DNA from: Whitmania pigra
Taxonomy: Eukaryota > Annelida > Clitellata > Hirudinida > Haemopidae
Assembly (NCBI GenBank): GCA_021613335.1
Contig: JAJTWR010000311.1
Coordinates: forward strand, 1,056,001 to 1,120,000
Reading direction: 5' to 3'
DNA: 64,000 nucleotides
Shown one piece after another: positions 25,362 to 35,173 of the stretch. Made by a program: the position numbers and the translations under genes. The number at the start of each line of letters is the position of its first letter. Positions within the stretch are counted from its first letter, which is position 1. The notes under the pieces were generated by a model that did not search any database, was not told where the DNA came from, and saw only the letters and a list, made by a program, of their open reading frames with translations.

Positions 25362-26690
25362 GCGCCATACAGGAGGGAGTTGCAGTAGTCAAGGCGGGAG
25401 AGGACCAGGCTGCGTGCGAGAGCAGCAGTCATGTCGACCGAGAGGAGTGGGCGGATGTGTCGTATAGCCCAGATGAGGTGATTGCAAGATTTTGCTATGG
25501 AGGAGGCATGCTGTTTAAAGCTGAGATGGGAATCAAAAGTAACGCCGAGAAGTTTTAGGGTAGAAGAAGAAGGAAGGAGGGTGCCAGCGATATTTATTGG
25601 AGATGGGGGGGATAGGTTTCTCAGTTGAAGAGGTGTGCCGATAAACATTATCTCGGACATTTTAGGGTTGAGTTGAAGGAAATTTACGAGGTGCCAGTCG
25701 TTAATGGCGTCTGTGCACCTTCGCATATTGTCTAATTGTGCAGAGACACTGTCGCTGGAGAGGACAGAGTAGAGATTCGTGTCATCCGCGTATTGGTGGA
25801 AAGACACGTCAAAATTTTTGACGATGTTAGACAGGGGTGAAGTGTAGGTTGTGAAAAGTAGGGGTCCCAAGAAGGAGCCCCGGGAAACTCCAGCAAGGAG
25901 ATCAACAGAAGAGATATATTGTTGAAAATATGGGAAAGAGCGGTCTCTGGGGAGAAACCAGGTATATAGGCGGATTGGAATAGAGAGAAGTTAGAAGACT
26001 TAGTAATATGGGGACTGATTCTAGAAAGAGTGAGCCTTTCTAGTAGTTTTGATATAGTGGAGAGGTTGGAGGTTGGTCTGTAATTAGACGGGGAGCTAGG
26101 GTCGAGGCCTGGCTTTTTTAGCAAGGGGAGTACCTGCGCGTGCTTGAAGATGGAAGGGAAGACACCAGAGCTAAAGGAAATGTTAGCGAGTTTGGAGAGG
26201 GTTGGAGCTAGAATGGGGGAATACTTTTTTAGGAGAAAGGTTGGGAAAAGATCTAGCGGGGAGGTTTTGCTGGGCAGAGCTCGAATGGCTTTCAAGACTT
26301 CTATAGGCGAGACAGGAGGGAGAGTCGAAAGAGGCGTGCCAGTGAACTGCCTGGTTGGAAGGGATGAGATAGATGATGAAAAAAGTGTATTGGCGATTGA
26401 CTGATGAATGTTGGCGATTTTTGAGATGAAAAATGCATTGAATGAGGTGACGAGAGACTGGCACTCAGCGTCGGAGTAGTGTTGGCGAGGGTTACTGTGC
26501 AATAGGCTATGAAGTGAGCGCCACATGGAACGTGGATTGGCGTTGGAGCTGAGTTCCTCCTTGATAGAAGATGCCCTGGAGTTGAGGATGGCCAGCCTGG
26601 CGACGTCCTTTGCGGATTTGTACTCCTGCTTGGTAGCTGCTGTACGTTTGCGAAGATATAGACGTTCTAAGCATCGGCAACGTTTCTACT
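25362..26690 (-). mobile_element. CR1/L2-like LINE ORF2 fragment, defective
   Basis: Read leftwards, about 26690-25920 encodes the linker and the start of the reverse transcriptase (EYKSAKDVARLAI, NYRPTSNLSTISKLLERL, FSLFQSAYIPGFSPETALSH). From about 25920 the match moves to another frame: AGVSRGSFLGPLLFTTYTSP, QYADDTNLYS, LKLLGVTFDSHLSF, SRLDYCNSLLYGA. Between the two, the block that should contain the first catalytic Asp (the AAFDxxDH region, roughly 80 residues) is missing. The endonuclease domain is absent at the 5' end, and the protein stops early at the microsatellite. The element is thus 5'-truncated, internally deleted, frameshifted and 3'-truncated, and cannot move by itself. Confidence 0.88.
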
Positions 26691-26857
26691 ATAGCTATAC
26701 GCTTAGAATCGGATTTATAATTTCAGGTCAACCTGTTCAATTACAAAGCCGCTTCAGGTTGTACTGCAACATCGAGTGAACGCGCAGGACCAGTCGAGGT
26801 ACAAAAACAGTTTTACATCAATATCCTTCGCTGAAAAATGTGGCAAAACTAGAACTA

Positions 26858-26905
26858 GTAATGTTTTATTAACGTCCGTTGCATAGCTAGATGATTAGGA
26901 CGGAC
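26858..26905. repeat. dispersed 45-bp repeat, copy 1
   Basis: TTTTATTAACGTCC, then a few variable bases, then CTAGATGATTAG and GACGGAC. GTCCG and CGGAC can pair as a short hairpin. It matches 28488-28533 over its length. Confidence 0.75.
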
Positions 26906-27827
26906 AAAACTAGAACTTGATGATTAGCCGTTTTATCTCGTCGTCCCTGTTGCTGTTAGCCAGCATATATGTGCACATACTTCATGTGAGGTTGTTGAAT
27001 GCTTGGTGGTTGTTGCAATTTGTGGAACATACATATAAATGGCATATAAATCGTCAAAAAACGAGACTGGGAAAACTTTCCAACGCACTGCACGTTTTAT
27101 CACGGGCACTGATTGATTTTGTAAATAAAATTATGGAAGCGTTCCATTAAATGTTTTTTATGTCATTATTTTGATTATAAATCGATATAAGTATTATTAA
27201 AATTAAATGCCATTGAATCTGAAAATATAAGTATATATTTATAATTAATAAACGTAACTTTAACATGGCTTAAAATGGATACTTTGAGGGTAAAATTTCC
27301 CATAGCGTATTTTTTTTATACATGCTACGGACCAAGACTGTACAACACCATTCACTCATCTATCAAAAATCAGACGCAGATTCATACTATTATATTTATT
27401 ATTTAAAGTGTCTTTTAAATTGTACTTAGTTTGTGGTATTCTCGATTAATTGATTATTCGACAGGTATATTATTGTTCTGTCAATTGAATGATATTTCTG
27501 GGTCAGCTTGCCAGCGGAAGATCGCGATTCCCTAAGGATGATCCATGAGTTCTTTATTAATGCGCCTGTTGGTTTTTTGTTTGCTTTGTTTCTTTCATTA
27601 TGATTATTAATAAATTTCCTCAAAAAAAAATAAAGAATTGAATCAACTAACAATTTTGGGCTTCCGCTACGTTTCGTTTTTTACTGTGCGCGCGGAAAGA
27701 ATTAACGCATTTCAATGAAATCTTGGAAAAAGTTCGCTATGACGAAAAACGTTTCTCTTTTTAAAAGTCTTTTATGTTAAAAATAAGGCCTAAAAAGCGT
27801 TTTTAAAGTTTTGTATATATATACATA

Positions 27828-27943
27828 CAGTGGCGCAACTAGGGGGGGGGGGGGGGGGGGCTTGCGCCCTCCTGGCCTAATAGGAGAGACCCTGCAATTT
27901 TTCCAAATCCGATGAATTTCTTTTTGGTGGGGGGGGGGGGGGG
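27828..27943. mobile_element. CAGTGGCGCAACTAG transposon-like end with poly-G tracts
   Basis: CAGTGGCG(C/G)(A)xCTAG is a common terminal motif of hAT-related elements. Here it is followed by a run of 19 G (27842-27860) and, 68 bp later, a run of 15 G (27929-27943). No matching right end was found, so the element is truncated or unrecognised. Confidence 0.45.
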
Positions 27944-28434
27944 TAAGGGGATTTAACTGGTTTGAAACTTAGAAACAGAAGATAGTCAAACTCATTAATA
28001 AATTATTAAAGATACAAAATAAGACTGCTACAGAAGATAGTTAAACTCATAATAATAATAATTTGTTTTATCTTTAATTCTTTATTAATTATAATTGGTA
28101 GTTTTGATTTGAACAGTTTCAAAAATTTTTCGACTGCAAATGGCAATGTGAATTGTGGAAAGTAAAAACCGAGGTCGTCCCGGTAGTTGTACAAGCACTC
28201 GGAACATTGAGAAAAGACTTAGCTTATTTATTTATTTATTTTTTATTCATTTGATTAAAGTCAGTTGCATGACGAGGATGATTTGGACTTTAAAAGACTT
28301 CGCGAAGAAAGTTGATAAAGGATGGCCAAAGGACTCAGAAATTCAAAAAATCTCTTTTTTAGGACATTGCCCACATGTCAAGGAAAATATGAATCACTGA
28401 GAGCACCGGTGTATTTATATATTTATCTGATTTT

Positions 28435-28533
28435 TTGAATGCCTTTTGTATCCAGACAGCATGTGAAAGGACTTTTTATGCTGGTTGGTAGTTTATTAAC
28501 GTCCATTTCATCACTAGATGATTAGTACGGAAC
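28435..28533. repeat. dispersed repeat joining two blocks
   Basis: GAATGCCTTTTGTATCCAG...CATGTGAAAGGAC, shared with 19752 and 41920, followed 20 bp later by TTTATTAACGTCC...CTAGATGATTAG, shared with 26858. The co-occurrence suggests both blocks belong to one old element. Confidence 0.6.
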
Positions 28534-28756
28534 ACTTTTTTAGGGTTTTGAAAAACACCTCTCAGCTGTCAATATAATCGGAATCATTATCATTAAGTAT
28601 GCCAAAATCTCGAATGCAAATAAAAAGAATTCAATAAACCATAATTTTCATGTTTAACATCACGTTATTAAACTAAATTAAAAACAATTTCTTAAATTAT
28701 TTATTAAGATATTTTTAAGCAATTCATCTTCAGTTCATGAAATAGATTCGTTTGTT

Positions 28757-31614
28757 ATGAGCGGATTTATGGCATCGAAGTCCCATGTCAAAATGATGAA
28801 AAGACTGTTTTTAGGCTGTCGCGATAGAATTTGTGGCACGATTCAAATTGCTCGCATTAATACGGTGTCTTCAAGGTACGAAGACAAGAAAATACAAAAA
28901 CCACATTACTTGAAGCACGAATTTAATAATGCCGAAGAACTTACTAGCCATTTAATGAACAATTTAATCTATAGAGATGGTAATGTCAAAATATATTTTT
29001 AAATGTTCATTTGAAGTTGCTTTTAAAAATGATTTTTAGAGTAACTGCCTAATCCATCATAACTAATGTTCATTAAATTAATGCTTTTCTTGTTACAGAT
29101 TTCATGGTGGCTTTTAACAAACCTAATGGAGTGCCCATGTTTAGTAAGACTTATTAGCTTTCAAGATGCATCGTTTAATTTTATGATGTGCTAATTTTGG
29201 AAATAGAGATATATCACAGATCATTTTCTAAAAGTAATCACAATGATTGTGCCTAATGCCTTATTATTCAATTAAGGCCCCAGATATGATGAGGCCCATG
29301 ATGTATCACCATCACAGCCACAAGACTTTTTGTCAATTAATTCCTGCAAAACACTTTTGGCCAAACAATTGGGGATTCAGGACATGTATGATTTCTTATC
29401 CCAAAATAGGTTTGTTTTCCAGTTGGTGTAAGTATTTGTTACAATAAAAGCCATCTCATAAATAATTTTTAGGTTTTATTTAATTAGGCTAACCTAAAGC
29501 TTCACACTATTGAATTTTTTAAATAAATTTTTAAACTCTTTCAGAAATCACAGTGGTGTCATTATTTTTTGCTTTGATAAAAACTTAAAGGAAAAACTGT
29601 CTCCTTATTTCAAAAATGCCAAGATCAACAAAAAGTGTATAGCTGGCTATGAGTGAGACTACATTTATTGCTTTTAAGTTTTTTTTATGTGAAATTTTTG
29701 TAAGTCTATTGGCGATCTCTGTTACATTTCCAAAGAAATGGCACCAATTGAAAAAATCCTGGGTTCAAAATGATAATGCTGGCATAACAATATCCATAAT
29801 AGTAATCCATTAATTAGTTATGTTAGTGTCATAATTTAATGGAAAATATGTACAGAACTTTGTTATAAAGTTATGTATTAATTAAACATAAATACTAGTT
29901 TTTGAGGCCATGGTTACATTGCTTTTAAGTTATGGATTTAGGGATTTTTCATTATTTCCTTATTTTTTTGTCTAGCCTTGTTTGTTTGGGAAGACAAAAA
30001 AAATCATCTGGATCTAGGACCTTATACATTGCTCAGTCACTCTGCAACAACAACCTGATGGTGAGCAGCCTTGGTGTGGTGTGGAATTTGTGCAAGATGA
30101 ATTATTACTTAACTTGAAATAATAAATAGACTGCATGAATTTTCATTTTGTTTTTCTAATCATTTCTTTAGCCATATTTGTTATCTTGCAATATTTGTGA
30201 AGCTAATGGAAAACCTTCCATCACCAGTGATTCAATAACAAGCAATGATGTTTTGAATTATTAGTCTGTAGAGAACGACGACCTCAGATTTACAAGAAAG
30301 GTGAAGACCTCCACAACGCTTTTCCATTACAACGTGATTAACAAATCAAAGCTTGCCTTCAACTGTGGTGTTTCTCACATGCAGGTGATGACATCCTGTG
30401 GTAAGGGTTTGCTGTTTCAGCATTTAACTGACCATTAGTTTTTGATATGATTAATAAGTTCACTGAAATGTCTGCTGATATTTATTTATAACTGCCTAAT
30501 TAGTTAACCAAGCTAAAAAATCTCTTGATCAGTTTGTTTCAATCCATTAAGTCTGTACATTAAATCTTGGATATCCTATCTTCTGTGTTGTGTTATGCAT
30601 TGTGTCCCCATTGACTAGTGATATCATTTCGTTAACAAATTCTTATGGAAATGATCACAATGTTATTATTATTGTTATGCGGTCATAATAATACAAAAAA
30701 CTGATTATTTTGATCATTGAAATTGTATTTCTCAGTCAAATGGGATGCTTTGGAACTGCTTGCAATTCGTCACTTAACCCCGGTTCTGGGAGACCACAAA
30801 TATTCGAATCGCGTTCAAACCATCCTGGACAGACCAATTCTCGTGGATCCAGAACATATTTCTCCTTGTCCACAGGTGATCATTCGTATGTTACTTACTA
30901 TACTTATATGTTTACTCCTAATAATAACAATTCTTGCTAGTTAATCACATCTACCCATGCATTTATATTTCTAGATTCATTATTTCATCATTGTGCTTTT
31001 AGTTTATATCCTATGAGTGGTAACTCTTGCTCTCAGGTTTCTGAAGTGGTCTATTCGACCATTTAATGAAATTGTGCTTTAATAATAATTTTTCGATTTC
31101 AATCCCAATTACATATGTTAATGTAATGCTCCCATGTAATGTTTTAACATTAAATAACAGCTTTATAATATTGCTATATGAATACATCTTCTGCAATACA
31201 AACCATGCATATAGATAATTATTCACTTACGTTTTAAACATCCTTTTTGAGGTATGATTAGTTTCAGGTTTTACTATGCCAATTATACCGCATGCATTTG
31301 CCCTAATTTTTTTCGTTTATATTTTAAAGAATGTTCCTAAAGATATCTGCGATCTGCTGGAGGTTGACAGCGACAGCACTAGCGACATACCGTTGCACAT
31401 CCACTGCTCGAAAGTTGTCTTGCCCAAAATCTATAAATCGAAGCAAGGCCCATTTTTCTTGAGGGAGTGCTTTCAAAACACACTCAAAATTGATCAGCAT
31501 CCAGAAGAAAATAGCAGTGAACCTGCGAAAGAGTGCAGCTCAAAAAGCTTCATCATAAAGGCTCCACTGCCAACATTCTTCACTGAAACTCTTGGAAGGC
31601 TTAAGCTTTTGTAA
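28757..31614 (+). CDS. RPUSD3: RPUSD3-like mitochondrial pseudouridine-synthase-family protein
   Basis: Exons 28757-28979, 29099-29143, 29277-29427, 29545-29652, 29976-30060, 30172-30226, 30272-30400, 30736-30875 and 31330-31614 give 1,221 nt, 406 aa. The basic N-terminus would suit mitochondrial import. RluA-family landmarks: VAFNKPNGVPMF (motif I), SGVIIFCFDKN after the motif II position, PVLGDHKYSNRV and DIPLHIHCSKVVLP. Where active enzymes have HRLDxxTSG, this protein reads FQLV then NHSG (Val140 near the catalytic Asp). Vertebrate RPUSD3, as I recall it, also lacks HRLD, whereas RPUSD4 keeps it; that and the NRVQTILDRPILV stretch favour RPUSD3. In vertebrates it belongs to the mitochondrial 16S rRNA pseudouridylation module. 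Oddity: the exon at 30172 runs in frame into TAG at 30262-30264 unless a 45-nt intron (30227-30271) is removed. The middle exons (29976-30226) are the least certain. Confidence 0.85.
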
Positions 31615-32263
31615 AAATTATGTTAATAATTCTGAAGCCTTTTTGTGGAACTATGAAGAAATTAAAGTTGAACTCAAGAAGAGAAATAGAGAGATTGAAA
31701 AAACACTTGTGCTCAACTTCATTAAGTCAACTATGTTATTAAGTAAAATACTTGTACCTTCTGATGCCAAATGTTCCAAGGAAATCTTAATGTTTAGAAC
31801 TGTTTTGATGTCAAGGACCAACATTGTTTTAAATGATAATATTGCATAAAAAAGTAAAAACTATTTTACTGATATTGGGAAATTTTGGATGTAGCCATCT
31901 AATCTTAATTCATCTCCTTTATAACTTCTCTAGACACTTGAAAAAATTACCACGGCTAAGCCCAACATAGCCTCAGATTAGCAATTTGTTGTTGCAAATG
32001 AAACATGGTTGTAATATTAACTTGGTTTTTCATACCAGATGAAAATACAATCAGGTTGCAATCTAATCTACTCTCCTCAATAAAAACTAGGAAAAGGAGC
32101 AGTCGCTTTGCATCCACGATTAAAAGCATTGCCGGGATTATAAGTCATCTTGCTCACCAGGATTGGTCGACGTATGCAAGGCAGTTGAAGCAGAATGTCT
32201 TCATGATCGCACGTTAACGAGCGTCAGTTTCGGTGGAACAAATATTTTGGAATCACGAACAGT
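31615..32263. other. intergenic between convergent RPUSD3 and ZFAND genes
   Basis: Tail-to-tail spacer of about 650 bp holding both 3' untranslated regions. The frame 31592-31849 (+) has no recognised domain. Confidence 0.6.
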
Positions 32264-33173
32264 TCAAATCTTGTGTATCTTGGACGCCATGATCGTGGGG
32301 TTTGCCTTCTGCAGTTCCTCTCTGGCCTTTTCTTTGTAGTCAAAAGTACATGGATGGGTGTCAGAATATCTGTGCAAGCAGCAATATGGTCCTCCACAGC
32401 GACACATGAAGCCTGGTTGGTTTCGAATCACGTACTTCAGGTTTAGAACTGCAACAATTTAGTCGAAGAGAGCAAAATAGAAACAAACCTGTCAGTCCAA
32501 CTCTCTTCTTGCAAACTAGGCACTTGTTGTGTTTCTTCTCCAAAGGAGCCTCTGCATCAGAACTATTGAGAGATTCTTCAATGGCCTTGACAATATCTTG
32601 AAGAAAATTTAATGTAAAACGATATCTACTTTGAATAGGGAGCTGGACATTTTAAGACATACATTGCATCACATTATATTCCATTACACATACAATTCGG
32701 CAAGCAATTGTAAAACTTCGCAATTATTTTGTACGTTAAAATAAATGAAATATAAAAGGGCTCAATACCCACTATCCATTATTATTCATATTTGTTATGT
32801 CTTCATGACAGCACAATATATTCTAAGCTCATTAACCCCTGTAATATTCATTTACAAAGATTACAAACCTGAAGAGTGTGAAGGCTCTTTAACTTGTTCT
32901 GTGACTACAAAGCAAGCTCACCAAATCAAAACAGAGTTCCAAAATATTGATGAAATAATAATATATAAAAATTAATGTATCAATTTCTAAACCTGATAAG
33001 TTAGCAAGTTGGCTCTCAACTGTCCCATTGCTGTGCAAAAGTGTGGAAGGGTGGCTCGTAGACATTTGCCTTTTCAATTTCTCTTTGAAGCATTTAGAGC
33101 ACATTCCCTCATAATTCGAATTACCATAAAATCCACAGCCATTGACACATTTCATTGCACTTTGAGATTCCAT
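32264..33173 (-). CDS. ZFAND5/6-like: A20/AN1-type zinc-finger protein (ZFAND5/6-like)
   Basis: Exons 33173-32993, 32904-32869, 32596-32489 and 32412-32264 give 474 nt, 157 aa, shorter than the vertebrate proteins (about 208-213) because the linker is reduced. The N-terminal A20 finger has Cys9-x3-Cys13-x11-Cys25-x2-Cys28. The C-terminal AN1 finger reads CLVCKKRVGLTG, then FMCRCGGPYC, HRYSDTHPC, and the protein ends NPTIMASKIHKI, all family hallmarks. The A20 finger binds ubiquitin; relatives regulate the proteasome, peroxisome import and NF-kB signalling. Introns are GT-AG and phases agree. The start is the first ATG before the A20 finger. I cannot tell ZFAND5 from ZFAND6; it may be the pre-duplication gene. 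Confidence 0.94.
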
Positions 33174-35173
33174 GTTGATAAGAATACCCTTTCTCAGAAT
33201 ATTCTATAACAAAATTTAATAATTTTGCCTGGAATTAACTGTTTCCAAATGTAATTTCAAAACAATAGAATCTCACAGCATTAAAACCATCTTCATAAAG
33301 CATAAATTTTCAACGAAACATTCGAAAAAAAATTAGAAATCTCAATTACAATAAACATACGACTTAAAAATTTGTTTTAATAGGCAAAGGGGAGCAAAGC
33401 AACAAGAGCGGTTCCGACAACTTCAATGTATTGATCAATGAATGAAAATCCAAAGACATCGTCCAAAACTTGTTTTTCGTGTACTATTAATAACGTGCAA
33501 CTAATATAAATTAAATAATAATTATTGTCTTTAACTTAAGACATCTTCGGATACAAAATAAGTGCGAAAATTCATTAAAACATAATAAATAAAACGCAGG
33601 TTAACCTGTTAATTAGAGTGACATTCATGCTTTCTTTATGACCGAAGCCTGGAACAACATAGGTTCTTTTGCCTTAGATCTTTTCAGAGCGGTTGCCATC
33701 ACGTTAATCGGCCCCACTCAGTGGCGGATCTAGAACACTTTGTGGGGGGGGGGGGAAATACTGGAACCTATACCCCTTAAGGTCTCCCCTAAACCGCTTG
33801 CTGAAACTATAGTACGGCGGATTTTTCAAAGCCGTGTTGCTTATTATTGTATTTGAATCATGAAAATTGTATTACAAACATTATTTCAGGTTTTTTGCAT
33901 TCAAATTATTTTAAAATATATAAAAGTGTCATCATTCCAGCTCTGTGACACCGCTCTTTTGCTTCTTGAAAGAAATTTAAGATATTTTCACTTCGTCTTT
34001 TAGTTGACATATTTAATGATAACGACATTTACGATGTTAATTGGGAGAAAATAGAAAATGACAATACATGCTTAGATATGAAACTTTCTAACCTATTAAC
34101 AGTGTAATTTTCTGCTTTTCTTCAACTTGTTAAAACTATTTGCAATGCTAGCATGCAAATTCAGTGATGAATAGATGAAATTTCATACTTTCAAAACTAG
34201 TGTTGAAATAATCTTATAATTTGTACATATAAAATTTGTGTTTACTATTCCTTCATTAACTATCTTTGGTTATCAACCATGATCTAAGTCTCAAGAGGTA
34301 TTCAGATTTTTTGGTCGATTGACCTTAGTGTCTCGGGTGACCCACTCTTCCCGGAAGGTGTGTCCTAGCAAACCGCTAGGCATGACAAACCTGGAGTGGA
34401 CGAACGGATGGAGTGAAACAGTTCTAATTGGCATTCATGGTGAAGCGTTTGCCAAAGAGCCTGGAAACATTACCGTTTCTTAGGTGTAAGTATTTTAAGA
34501 GCAGCGTGATTATCCTACAAAGGTGTTCCAAGTATAGATATAAAATGTTCCTTAGACGATTTTTTTCACTCTTAACTTATTTCACAACTATAGTAAAAAT
34601 ACCTCTTATAAATCACTTTCTAAACTTTTGATAATGAAATGGCACAAAATAGCAAATGTGTCTCAGAGGGCGTTTTTATTCTTTCACCTGTAATGTTTTC
34701 TGTGAGAGCGAATTTTGATTTTCGAAAGAAATTTATTAAAGAATGTTCGGTCCGAAAATGAAATTACACGCACTCGCCCATCTTGAGATGACCTTTTTTA
34801 TGCGTCTAGTTTAGTAGGGGCCGTCGACAACATATCACGAATTAACATGTTTATTTAAAACCTCATTCATGGAAATTGAACAAGAAAAACTGTCAAATTG
34901 TTAAAAAGCATGTTCGAACGAACAATACCTAAAAGTGCACTTATCTCAGATCTTATAAGCCAACAAATTGAGTTATTCAACCAAAAAAATATTAAACATA
35001 GGAAAGTAAATAATAATAACAGTTTGTTTTTCCTATTCCTGAATAAAGCAAGTGATTTGTTAACAGCAAATGTTGAGACCTTAGAGATACACAGTGACCA
35101 TACATTAAAAGGGTACTTCTAGTAGATGAATTGCAAAAGATATGGAATTGGCATGAATTCTGAGTAACTCATT
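33174..35173. other. intergenic between ZFAND and nucleobindin genes
   Basis: Contains a CAGTGGCGGATCTAG transposon-like end at 33719 followed by a 12-G run (33744-33755), and a small hairpin CCTAGC-AAACC-GCTAGG near 34366. Frames 34428-34631 and 34898-35122 (+) carry no recognised domain. Confidence 0.5.
33719..33755. mobile_element. CAGTGGCGGATCTAG transposon-like end plus G-run
   Basis: Same terminal word as at 27828 and 59119, here followed by GAACACTTTGT and 12 G. No right end identified. Confidence 0.4.

Larger units (their letters stand above)
26691..28756. other. intergenic: repeats and G-tracts, no gene
   Basis: Holds a short inverted repeat (TTCTAAGC at 26668, GCTTAGAA at 26701) at the edge of the LINE, two copies of a TTTATTAACGTCC...CTAGATGATTAG repeat (26858 and 28488), and a CAGTGGCG transposon-like end followed by G-runs (27828-27943). 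The frame at 28155-28400 (+) has no recognised domain and is not part of the RPUSD3 model. Confidence 0.5.

Noticed and set aside
25171..25392. Poly-Tyr/poly-Ile frames
   Set aside because: Translation of the (AAT)n microsatellite joined to the end of the LINE fragment.
28155..28400. Frame upstream of RPUSD3 as its first exon
   Set aside because: No similarity to the family N-terminus, it stops before any donor that fits, and the model starts cleanly at 28757.
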